DNA of 64,000 bases from Circinella umbellata (lineage: Eukaryota; Mucoromycota; Mucoromycetes; Mucorales; Lichtheimiaceae), in assembly GCA_025093555.1 (NCBI GenBank), contig JAIWNF010000024.1:496001-560000 (forward strand), given 5' to 3'. Below are positions 12,001 to 22,019 of this stretch, piece after piece. A program made the translations under genes and the position numbers. Every line of letters begins with the position of its first letter. Positions within the stretch are counted from its first letter, which is position 1. The notes under the pieces are model-generated. The model saw only the letters and a list, made by a program, of their open reading frames with translations. It was not told the origin of the DNA and did no database searches.

Positions 12001-13700
12001 TGGAAATCCAAGTTGGCAGTGTAATGACTTTCACGAAACCCGCCAATCCAAGCTCAGGAAATAGCTTTAAGCATACGGGAACATCATTAAAAAAACAATC
12101 AACACATCCTGAAAAACGAGCATCAACAAGCTACAAGACGACTATACGAGCAACCACAAAAGATAATTTCGACACATTCGTTCGTTCACCCAACAAAAAA
12201 TCAATAAAAACCGCGTTTCCTTCCAGACAGCGCAGGAACATCAACGGTTTCAATACATTTATATTCCTTGCCAAAAACGTCTCTCACGAAATTCAAATCG
12301 TGTGCTAGATTTATCATTTCCTACCAGAAATGTGCTTGGACTACTACTACACACATAGTATCTGCCAGATGTTACCACTCTTCTCAAAAAAGCGAACGCT
12401 TTGACTCGATTAATTAATTCACATTCGAGACCTGGTGTACACCTCATTAACAAGCAATTAGCAATCCGTTGCCATAGGGATTGCTGTATTCGGACGCTAA
12501 CATGGCTGGAAAGCCAAACACACCGTTGCACACTTCTTCCATTACAATGCCTGGTTAACCCCCGCTGACGTTAATAATTTCCATTTAACTTAGGAAAGAC
12601 TTACTTTTATCCATTTTAAATATTATGCAACATGTCAACAGTTTTATAACAAATTTCTTTTGACCTTTCCCTGCGTCCCAACAAGGGTTCTATTTTTATT
12701 TTTCGTTATACCTTGGCCCGTCTCAAACAAGTATATCAGAGCCGACATTGTGTTTAAAGGAGACATTAAATAAAAACAAATATTTTCATCGTATTATCTA
12801 TCACAATATCCATGGATAGAAAATACTAACATTACGGTCTTGGTCATCCCGACGGTATAATAAAAATGTCAAAAGCCATTTAATATTGTGGCTACTGCAT
12901 ATTACTTTATACAACCGCTGTCATCATGATAACATTTGCGGTGTACGTTTTTCCGACTGAAAGAAAAATTCGATATATATGCTGTTGCCATGTACTTTAT
13001 TGTAATGAATAGCTTTTCAACGCTAAAATTTGTTTATATTGAATATGACAGAATGCAACAAGTGTTGAAACAAAAGAATGCGTATATCTACTAAATGTCT
13101 CTTCGTCCCTCCAAGAAAATTGTCTACAAACACCCCTTTATTAGATACACTAAATACAATCGAACGTATGAAAAATCCTCCCATATCTATTTTCAATAGA
13201 TGCACTCGTCAACTCTTGTTTGTCGCTGCAAGGAATGATCAACTATAAAACAGCCACTTAACGTTAGTCACTAATATAAAATCAAATGAGCGATACTCCC
13301 CATTTCACCAAACCCATGAATCATAAACGTACCACATTTGTAAGCAATTATTTTGTAAATCGAATGTTATAGTACCTGAACTACAAAAAAAAACCATTCT
13401 GTTAGCAAAAAAAAAAAAATCGCAACCGTTACGAGGGAGCAAGGGCAGAATAAAACAGCCCAAGTGTACAGTAACAATTACTCGACTCGATCCCTGAGAA
13501 GCATAAAGCGTTGCACAGGTAGCGTCTTTGTAAAAAAAATAAAACTTTTGAAAGGTTTTTTTAAAACAGCTTTTGCAAGATGTTCTCTTTTTTTTTTATA
13601 TAAATATATATCGTTGAGGTTAAATTTTTATTAAGTGTAAGGTATAGCTCGGAAGACTTATAAATTTTAATGATAATAAATGGGATAATGATTTATTCGA
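12001..13700. other. Island of higher GC without intact genes, probable relic
   Basis: By eye the base composition from about 12,000 to 13,560 is clearly less AT-rich than its flanks, with few long A/T tracts until about 13,390. Short frames exist on both strands (12000-12308 plus, 12259-12531 minus) but none matches a domain I recognise. The boundary coincides with the start of the transposon cluster, so I infer old mobile-element DNA of unknown class. Confidence 0.35.
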
Positions 13701-13873
13701 TAATTGCTGGTCTCTACTGAATAATTGCCTGGTTCGTTAACCAGGAAAAAAATTCCGCTCAGCGGTCTTGACTGCTTTTTTCCCTTTTGGCTTCCCGCCA
13801 CCTGGTACCTTATTTTCTTAATCCTGTTGCAGCATGATAAACTCCTCTGTCTTTTTATTATTATTATTAAATT

Positions 13874-16150
13874 ATGGGTCGCTTAAGAAAACACCCTTTA
13901 TATTTTTCTATTGACGGACACACCAGCAGTGATAAGGAATTTGATATTATCGTAGGTAAACCAAAGCGTACAATGCGAAGCAATAGTCGCGAAAGACGAC
14001 AACAGCGCGAGGAGCAACAGTACCAAGAGCAAGAATCTCTGAATTTAGATCTTGACACTACGAACAGTCAATGGGAACATGTAGATGACATGGCTGAACA
14101 GGATTACGGGTATGAAGGTTGCGATGAAGGGAATGAAGGACCAGAAACACAAAGACGGCCCTATAAAACGCACCGCTTGAGCAAAAAGGGGCGCTTTGAT
14201 ATTAGTTGGATAGATTTGCTTCCAAAGTTAAAAAGTGTGTACTTTCGTGGAATTGCGAGAAATCCAATTGATATCCAATCATTGGATACACCAGCAATCC
14301 CTGACTGTACTTGCGATGCAAAATACAAGAGACAGCAGATAGTTACTTGCATATTTTTGTGTGGTAAGTATCTATGTTGTTTAAAGAGAATACCAATCTA
14401 TTAATTACTGATACATAACATGTTTTGTGTTTAGGGGTACGTAAACATAGTTTTCAGTACTGTAATAACTGTACTGATGAACAGCGGTCGCTTCCTGTCG
14501 TGCTTTTCGAAAAGCATCTTTTCCCAACTATTCCCATAAACACAAAAATAGCGATCCATATAGAAGTAATTCGTCGCTATCATAATATGAGATTGGTCGG
14601 TCGTGTACCGATCAACACTATTTTTGAACTGATGAAGGCTGATTATGAAAAGACTGTAAGTGCTATAATAAGAACAAATTTACCACTGAGAATAGTTATT
14701 GAGCTTTATGAATCAGATTCTTCCTCTTACATTGCGAAATACGTTGTACCAAGCTCTTGTTAACTACTCCAAGTTCAAGCTTCTCTTGGACAGCGACGTT
14801 AATTCACTTTGCGGCATACAGGATAGAATATGTCCAATCTGCTCTCAAATGGTAAATATATAATTGAAAATGAGTTGATGGTTCTACAGGCTATATACTA
14901 AATATAATTACAATTTACAATTTAAAAAGAAATCTGATGGATCAATGGTGCCAATTTCAATGGATGGAAATTTCCAATTGAAACGATCCAATCAAAGTTT
15001 TGATTCGTCAGCTGTTGATCCATGCGCAGGGATTGTTAACTCATTGTGGAAAGCCAACAATGATGTTGTCACTTCTGAATATAATGTGAGCATGGGTCTT
15101 TGCTATTTACAATATTATAATGTTATGCCATATTGCTAAATTGATGCCATATAGAATCGTAGACGTCTTACAACAAATGCCACAGACAGCTACTGTGAAG
15201 GGTGGAAATCCCTATCCAAAGCAGGCTCAAGAAATATCTTTGTCCCAACTACTGGTGTTTTTGCGGCAATATGTTCTCGCCATGATTTTGTTTTGGGACT
15301 TATGGATATGCAAACAACTGGAGAAAAGTAATTGACTTGAAATTGAAATATTATTTAAAGAAAGGATAAACATACTAATATGCTAACTATATACTAGGAT
15401 CGAATATCCGTTGAGGATCTTGAACCAGGTGAAGGAGACATATGACACGAATATATGCATAGTATATGATGTCTCATGTAAGCTTGGCAAAGCCATCAAG
15501 GTATGTGCTTTAAAATCTGATCAACTATATACTCTTTGATTCTAACTCTTTGTTAAACGTATAACGAAAAGGTATCTGATCTGAAGGAAGCACCATTGAC
15601 CATCGGTGCTTTCCATATTTATGGTCATGAAGCTTCGTGCCAAGCACAATACCATCCAAAGGTGATATCAAATCTTGGTTTAATTGACGGTGAAGGTTGC
15701 GAACGATTTTGGTCTTTTATGAGTCCGTTCGTCATACCAACACGTTATATGGCAGAGTTCAATCGCCATCTTTTTTTGAACTTACTAGTAAACCATTATC
15801 ATGAACAAAAATTCAAAGCACTTGGTAATTAAATATCACTTGATGATCTAGTTACGGTTAGGCAATATTAATCTCTTTAACTTACTTTAGGACGAGCAAT
15901 TCTGAAGAAGTATAAAAAAGCAAATAGAGTACTTCATGAAACAAATACCCAACTGATAGGGTACAATGTCCAATCACTTCAAGAAGAGTGGAACGAATAT
16001 GCGAATTCACTTCGTCAGATTGCCAGTTCCGTTTTGAGAAGTCAACGACTAGGTGAAACTGATAAAGTACGCTATGCTGTCCTAGACACACTCTTAAAAA
16101 TGTCCTTTTGTCTTTCACTGAAACCACGATATTTTGGAGGCATGATATAA
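13874..16150 (+). mobile_element. KDZ-type transposase gene, full DDE core, altered C-terminus
   Basis: Eight exons join in frame (13874-14363, 14435-14655, 14696-14851, 14930-15085, 15155-15327, 15398-15500, 15572-15824, 15891-16150), giving 603 residues. The order of motifs fits the Kyakuja-Dileera-Zisupton superfamily. There is a Cys-rich N-terminal part (CTCDAKY, CIFLCG, YCNNC), then CPIC. The first catalytic Asp is in SMDGNFQLKR (about D301) and the second in VYDVSCKLGK (about D423). HIYGHEASCQAQYHP follows, then the Glu block LGLIDGEGCERFWS (E474/E477). All three acidic positions are present. Downstream of a helical part (GYNVQSLQEEWNEYANSL) the frame runs for about 25 codons into an inverted fragment of another KDZ gene, so the usual long C-terminal region is missing. 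It probably cannot act as a complete transposase, but the frame is open. Confidence 0.8.
16075..16142 (-). pseudogene. Inverted N-terminal fragment of a second KDZ gene
   Basis: Read on the minus strand from the ATG at 16142, this encodes MPPKYRGFSERQ followed by SVSRTA and then a stop. The KDZ pseudogene at 22020-25376 starts MSPKYRGFGTNE and continues with SLSRTG. The match covers the first 23 codons, so the sequence is the 5' end of a related KDZ gene. It is joined tail-to-tail to the truncated plus-strand gene. Confidence 0.7.
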
Positions 16151-16295
16151 AGAATAGTAAAATAATAAAAGTTGATGTTTTGTTTGTTTTTGGGACAGGA
16201 ACAGATACTCTCTAGAAATAGGTATTTTATTTGATTAAAATAACCCCGAAAAGATGAAGTCGCGAGGTCGCGAGGTCATCTAACTTGGTCGACAC
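16143..16295. repeat. KDZ terminal region with iterated 8-bp motif
   Basis: This segment matches 25377-25541 in the same orientation. Shared blocks in order are GTTGATGTTTTGTTTGTTTTTG (with one change), GACAGGA, CTAGAA and TATTTTATT, then GATGAAGT. Both end in a GGTCGAC-containing stretch. At 16259-16274 the 8-mer GTCGCGAG is repeated twice. Such iterations close to an element end are typical of transposase-binding sites. The outer boundary is probably near 16295. Confidence 0.55.
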
Positions 16296-17362
16296 CTTGA
16301 TACTTCAGAAGCCGACAAAAGTTGTCGATGCTGTAGTTATTTCGCCTGTTTTAACAATATCGCATGAAGTAGTTTTTATAATTTTGATACATATACTTGT
16401 CCACAACGTCTGTGTATTTAGATTATTAATAAAATATAGAATGTCTTTTGACACTTTTAATAATTTATAACTGTTTAATAACTAATACTGTAACGGTATT
16501 TATTTTCAATTTAATTTACAAATCAAAACTTTCTAATCTAACGGGATCCCATCAAAATGCTATGATATGTATGAAAAAATAAAAAAATGGTATGAAATGA
16601 TAGCAAGTTAATAAATGAAGTGTTATCAATACATATTCATACTACTATTAATAGTAGTAGTCCATTCACAATTATCTCCACTATGATATAATATTAACTT
16701 ACCATAAACAAATTGAAAGGAACCCGCCAGATTATATTTTGACATGTAAAAAAAAAAGAAAATAAATTTCAATGAGAACCATTGTTTTCTTACACAATTA
16801 TTTGATGATATATATCTAAAAGTTACAAAGATATAATGCTTACCAAGTAAGGCAGGTCAATGCTTCTTCCCTCTCGGGCACACCAACCTGGATAAAAAGA
16901 AAAAAAAAATATGGCTCCCTGTGGATGGTCTCTGCCATACAATGCCGTTGCACAGCTTTTTTTACAAAATGAGAAAACGTTACAACGACATAAGGTTTGA
17001 GTATCCACAAGGAACCACCCAGGAGCCTTGGACCCAGGGGACCTTGAAAATTGTGCCAGCTGTCTTGGGAACTATAATCATATTAAAGAAACACATGTCA
17101 TTATTGGTAAAAAAATAATAAGTATCATATAATGTTATCTAAAGTAAGGGAGCAGCGAGGGAAATAAATATTATTATGAACATAGAATACTTACACTTCA
17201 TTGGACGAGCTGGCACAAAAAAAAAACGTGTGTGTGTGTTTGTGTGTATGGGGGCTCTTTCCGTTTTTCTACACTTTCTGGAGAACGAACCAATCATAAC
17301 CCACCATTTTGGAGTATATAACAACTACAAACACCACAATCTCACCACCACCAAATACACCT
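16296..17362. other. Spacer with promoter-like sequence before the gag-like frame
   Basis: No intact gene. Near 17312 there is a TATATAAC run about 50 bp before the ATG at 17363, within a CA-rich leader, so the following frame retains a promoter-like upstream. Small frames at 16823-17008 and 16921-17118 show no recognisable domain. Confidence 0.35.
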
Positions 17363-17800
17363 ATGGCTTCTGAGCAGGCGTCATCCAATTTGACACCTGC
17401 TCAACATTGGCAAAACTTTCGTTCATATACGAAAGGTATCAAAGGCACGCAATTGACTACCTTTGAAGATAAAGAGGCAAAAGCAGCAGAAAAAGTGAAA
17501 AAAATCGAAAGACAGTGGATTCGATCTGACAAAGAAAACAGTGTCTTTTTCGATTTTTGAACAATTGGTAATCAACCCCAACGTTTCATGGCACAACTTA
17601 AGCAACAATATCCGTCAGCAGTCGGTCACAAAGTCGCTCTGAAACAATTCAATGGCGCGATAGTAGCTTTTACGAACGAACAAGACAGTTTAAAAGCTTG
17701 CAACGATGGTGTTTCTTTTGAAAACAAGACCATTCTGGGTACACCAACGATAGGAGCGGAGAATGAGGTATACAAGGTCAACTTGGACCAGTTACCCTTA
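17363..17800 (+). pseudogene. Broken gag/ORF1-like retroelement gene
   Basis: The frame begins MASEQASSNLTPAQHWQNF, meets an in-frame TGA at 17558-17560, then continues in the same frame through FMAQLKQQYPSAVGHKVALK and GTPTIGAENEVYKVNL to the left end of an inserted repeat element at 17801. The pattern (short basic N-terminus, QQYP block, GTP block, LPL block) resembles the ORF1 or gag-like proteins that accompany non-LTR retroelements in Mucoromycota; that assignment is from memory of the family and is tentative. The nonsense codon and the 3' truncation make it a relic. Confidence 0.4.
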
Positions 17801-18642
17801 CAGAAAGTCCCCGTTAATTTCATATCCGTTAATTTTCACACCTCAATAACTTCACCAAAAATCAAGGAATGGTAAAAATAACATAATAAAATTTTCACAT
17901 CCCCCTTAATTTCACTTTCACAGCACTTGGCAGCATTGAATCGTTAACGGATATGTAAATCAAAAAAAACTATGCGATAAATATAAGGATTGTAATTAAA
18001 TTAGTATGCAGGATGGGTTACTTTTTTTATTATGCCATTTGCATGTTTTTTCTTAATAGGTTATTCAATGTTTATTCTCTTCTTGTTTTTCTCGATTTAA
18101 GCCTTTGCATATAGTACTGATATCAGGTGCCTTAAACAACTTGAATTCATTTTTAGCCCATAATGCTAGTGATCGGTTTGTATGGTTCGCGGGTTAAGTC
18201 TTTTTTTCTCAGCCAGAATACTATACTGTTCAGTTGTCAAGCCAACGTTAGATTTGGTTACTGTCATTTTGTTTTAGTATATATAGAGCAGAAATATAGA
18301 AAGATGGAAAAAAATGAAAAAATGGAATAATATAATAGATAAATTATTACTGCATCTCTTGGGGACTATATATAGCTTTTATTTTTTCAAAAAAAAGTCA
18401 CAGATACGCTCAAATAAAAAAAGAAATAGTTCCAAAAGTGCATTAAGAACGATCATATAGAAATAAGTTACTAATTAATACGTATTTTAATACATTAAAA
18501 GATACTGTATACAGTAGTAAGCTAAAGTATTCAATATATGCACATTCTTGGAAAAAATTTCATAGTATCCGTTAATTTTCACACCCCTTTATTTTCACAA
18601 AAAATTAGGAAATGGCCCTATGAAATTAACGGGGACCCTCTG
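17801..18642. mobile_element. Tc1/mariner-type MITE, TA-flanked, 842 bp
   Basis: The left end at 17801 reads CAGAAAGTCCCCGTTAATTT and the right end is its complement with CAGAGGG in place of CAGAAAG (18620-18642). Terminal inverted repeats are about 24 bp with two mismatches. Both ends abut TA (17799-17800 and 18643-18644), the target duplication of Tc1/mariner-type elements, and CAG termini are common in that group. Inside each end is a direct repeat of about 50 bp starting TATCCGTTAATTTTCACACC (from about 17823 and from about 18565). No transposase frame is present, so it is non-autonomous. Confidence 0.75.
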
Positions 18643-18670
18643 TATATATATATATATACAGTATATATAA

Positions 18671-18916
18671 TTACCTTCCAGGTATATAATAACTGAATTG
18701 ATTTCTTGAATTTTGAGTTGATTTCATAGATCGAGTGAGGAATATATAAACTGTCAATTTGTTCACAACTTGAACCCCATCCTTCTTTCTAATTGCATTC
18801 AATACACCGTCACGGCCTATTACAATGATTTTTTTTATTAGAGGCAACATTATACGATGTATATCCACAGATATCATTCTCATGTACCTTTCTTTATACT
18901 TACCCACCCAGTCCAT
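18671..18916 (-). other. Orphan open frame between two MITEs
   Basis: The 81-codon minus frame begins MDWVGKYKERYMRMISVDI and has near the centre IVIGRDGVLNAIRKKDGVQV. It has protein-like composition and no A/T-driven bias, but I cannot assign a domain and no flanking exon was found. It is probably a remnant of a mobile-element gene. Confidence 0.3.
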
Positions 18917-19033
18917 ATAGGTGCGATTTTTTTCAGGTGAAATTGAGGATTCATGCTTTTCAATCGCCGATTAATTTGAAAAGAATAAACAGTCCGCACA
19001 GAGGAAAAACAGTCATCTTTCGCAGTGATAATA

Positions 19034-19766
19034 AGGTGGGAGTCAGCTAAAAGGGTGTTTTTAAGACCCGAGTTTGAACCTTTATAAATATTTATCTACA
19101 CACGTGATTAACGCGAAACATAGTGCAATCGATAGCTTTTGATGAGACGAACACAATGTACTAATTTTTTTTTTGAGGTGAGCTCTTATTGCGGAGCTAT
19201 TAACAATCAAAGTTAGAGTGTTTTACCATTTTAAGCAGGGACGTGAACATTTTTTGCATTTGAGTTTTGAGTTTTACACCATTTCACTTGAATTAGATAC
19301 AATCTCGATTATATATTCTTACATCAATAAAATTACACACATAATTTTAATGGCATGACCAAAGAAACGATCCACTATTGGTAATTCAATTATATCAAAG
19401 GAAAAAAAGCAAAACTTTAACGCAAACAAGTTTCACAAACTGAGCAAGAGGCCTTTTATCCAAAGAATAATTGTGAATGCAATTGGATTGCAAGGGAAGA
19501 AGGTAGATATTCTTTTGAATCGCTACATAATCATATTAAAGACCTGCCCAAAAGAATCCCAATACAGCACAACATTCATTATGAACACCGTGCATACAAA
19601 TTCATTGAAATGTACAGCAGAGGTTGGACATTAGAAGAGCTGAATGGCAACCAAAAAGTACAAAAGTCACCATGTACTTCCACCTTGAATAAATTGTAGT
19701 ACCCAAATCGGGCTTTAAATATAATTTCATTTTTGCAAAAAACACCCTTTTAGCTGACTCCCACCT
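19034..19766. mobile_element. Inverted-repeat element (MITE), TA-flanked, 733 bp
   Basis: The left end begins AGGTGGGAGTCAGCTAAAAG and the right end is its exact complement over about 29 bp (19034-19062 and 19738-19766). Both are flanked by TA. The interior holds degenerate coding-like pieces on the plus strand, for example NHIKDLPKRIPIQHNI and GWTLEELNGNQK near 19530-19670, interrupted by stops. The TIR differs completely from that of the element at 17801-18642, so it is a separate family. It looks like a deletion derivative or MITE. Confidence 0.7.
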
Positions 19767-19834
19767 TATATCTAAAAATAATAGGATATCTACTTTGTTC
19801 ATCATAGCATTTGTTCTTTTTAATACACAACAGA

Positions 19835-21897
19835 ATGTCTTTTCCACAATTCCCAAACGGTGATCAAGTCTATACTATTCCCCTTCATTACAAAGAAGGC
19901 GAGATAACGAACGTAATCAGCTCATATATGATTTATTTGTTGGGTGGCAGCTTCATCAAGTCAGTGATGACAAAGGAAAGCATGGGGTTCATACCTTTTA
20001 CAGAAGATGTTTGGGTGCTGTCATCTGTACCAATTGCAATACTTTGTTCAGACCAAAATCATCGAACAAACGTATTAATGAACAAGTTACGAAGCATTGT
20101 ACTAGCTGTATGATTACTTCTACTTTAAAACATGTACCTTGTGACTGTAGAATAACGTTTTACATTGGAAAATTGAAAGGTAACGTCTATATAAAATTCT
20201 GGGTACTGAAATTAGAATGGAGTATCATTGGGATATACATACTTTGGAGTGATGTATATAGCTTAGATATGTTAATGCTTAGTTGAATGGAGCAAGAGAA
20301 TAGTTTTGCCTGAAAGTAAGCACGTTTGCTAACCCTATTACTGATCATTACAGATGGTGTAATGGTAGGTGAGATGAAACACTGGGGTACACATACTCAT
20401 GGTGAATTTATTCCGCTACATTTCACCATGGAAATATTGGACAAAGTAGAGGAACGTGTGTTGGAATTTCCAGGCGAGAAGTCATATGCATTAAAGATTG
20501 GTACTAGTGCTATCTGTATGCAGAAGCCTTCTAGACCAATTAGCAACATCGACAAGAATCTTCATAATATTGGTACTATCAAGAGACTTCAACGCAATTA
20601 CCTTATGAAAAACAATCAATTGACATCGACATAGGCATCATTTGAGACAATTCATTCAGAATTTAAGGAGTTGCAAAAAGAGTTTCCTGGCTATATAAAG
20701 GCATCAAATATCATCCCTAGCCCAATGTGCATTACATTTGGTGCTCCTGGTATTATATATCATGCTGATTTTAAAACAAATCCTATGTTGACTGATGTCA
20801 CATACAGCTGCGTCACGAAAGAATATTATTTATGTACTACTAACATTTATTTTGAAGCATTAGACAAGTTTGCTGTTGTATTTCAAGGAGTGCTTGATGG
20901 ACTTTCTAAGGATGACTTCAAGGCGTACTTCTTGTCTTTTTTCACATCGTTTGATTTTCTATTTGGATCTTCTGATGTTGATATTGACATGAATTTCTCT
21001 AGACTGGTATGTTTTTTTTTCACGGTTGGTACATTTAGATGTTGTGTTGGTGCATGAATAATAGAGAGGCAGTGTTTATATTCTGGAAAACTTGTCATAT
21101 ATGCATATATGATATAAGAATTAGAATAGTAGCATATCATGTAAAGCAGTCACTAATTTACAGATGTAGATAGATAGAAAAGACTAGATATGTCGAAGAT
21201 ATATAGTTATAGTTTGACAAATTTATCTTTACAATAAATAAAATGACAACTTGTTTATAAATTGGATACTGTTTAATTGGATGTGATATTTTTTTAACTA
21301 TATACTGTTGTGAGAGACTAAATTGTGAACAATTTATCTTAGGTTATGAATTATTCTCAAGCACAACGCCAAGGTTTTATCATAGCATTTGAAGACAAAT
21401 TCCCTAATAGTAACACTGTACCACAAACTTTGTTAAAAGGATGTTATTATCATTGGAAACAAAGCATCCAACGAATTATCAGCAACCATGCCATTGTACT
21501 ACCAGGTTGTGATGTTGATTTCATTGACTATACCGATCAAATGTACAATGCTGTAGGAGAAAAATCATACAACTGGGATGTTCAACAGATCCACAAAGAT
21601 TATCCTAATGCAAAAAAATGGCTTGATTGGTGGACCCGCGATGAAATTGCCAGTATGATATTTAAATCGAAGGGATGGCTCAAGGATAAGCTACAAAACC
21701 ATCCTTGCCGGACATCGAATGGAGTAGAAGCACTCCATAGAGACCTCTACCGTATCGTTGAAAAAAAGAAACCGCTCATAGAAACATTACACCAGATTTT
21801 TTCTTATTTGCGTTCCTCAGAATTGGATTTGGAGTTTGTTGACGCTGGTGGTAGAGTTGATTACAACCGAAAGAAAACAGGGTATATAGTTATTTAA
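19835..21897 (+). pseudogene. MULE-type transposase pseudogene with zinc finger
   Basis: The gene starts MSFPQFPNGDQVYTIPLHY. After a frameshift near 19918 comes a zinc-binding block (RRCLGAVICTNC, then HCTSC, then HVPCDC) of the WRKY/GCM or FLYWCH type used by Mutator-like elements. Next follow HTHGEFIPLHF and NIDKNLHNIGTIKRL, an in-frame stop near 20632, and the catalytic region. That region has LTDVTYS (first Asp), VVFQGVLDGLS, and after an intron (about 21006-21342) VMNYSQAQRQGF, KGCYYHWKQS and SNGVEALH (Glu). The second catalytic Asp, expected in V-D-F/Y-S, is Asn. A frameshift, a stop and an active-site change together show it is dead. It converges on the KDZ pseudogene 122 bp away. Confidence 0.7.
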
Positions 21898-22019
21898 CAG
21901 TGTTCAAGTGCCAATATATATTATATACATGTCAGCCATTTATTTTTATATTATTATAAAGTGAGAACCAGTGATGTTGAAAAGAGAAAAAGAAAAACGA
22001 ATCAAGATATAGAAACATA

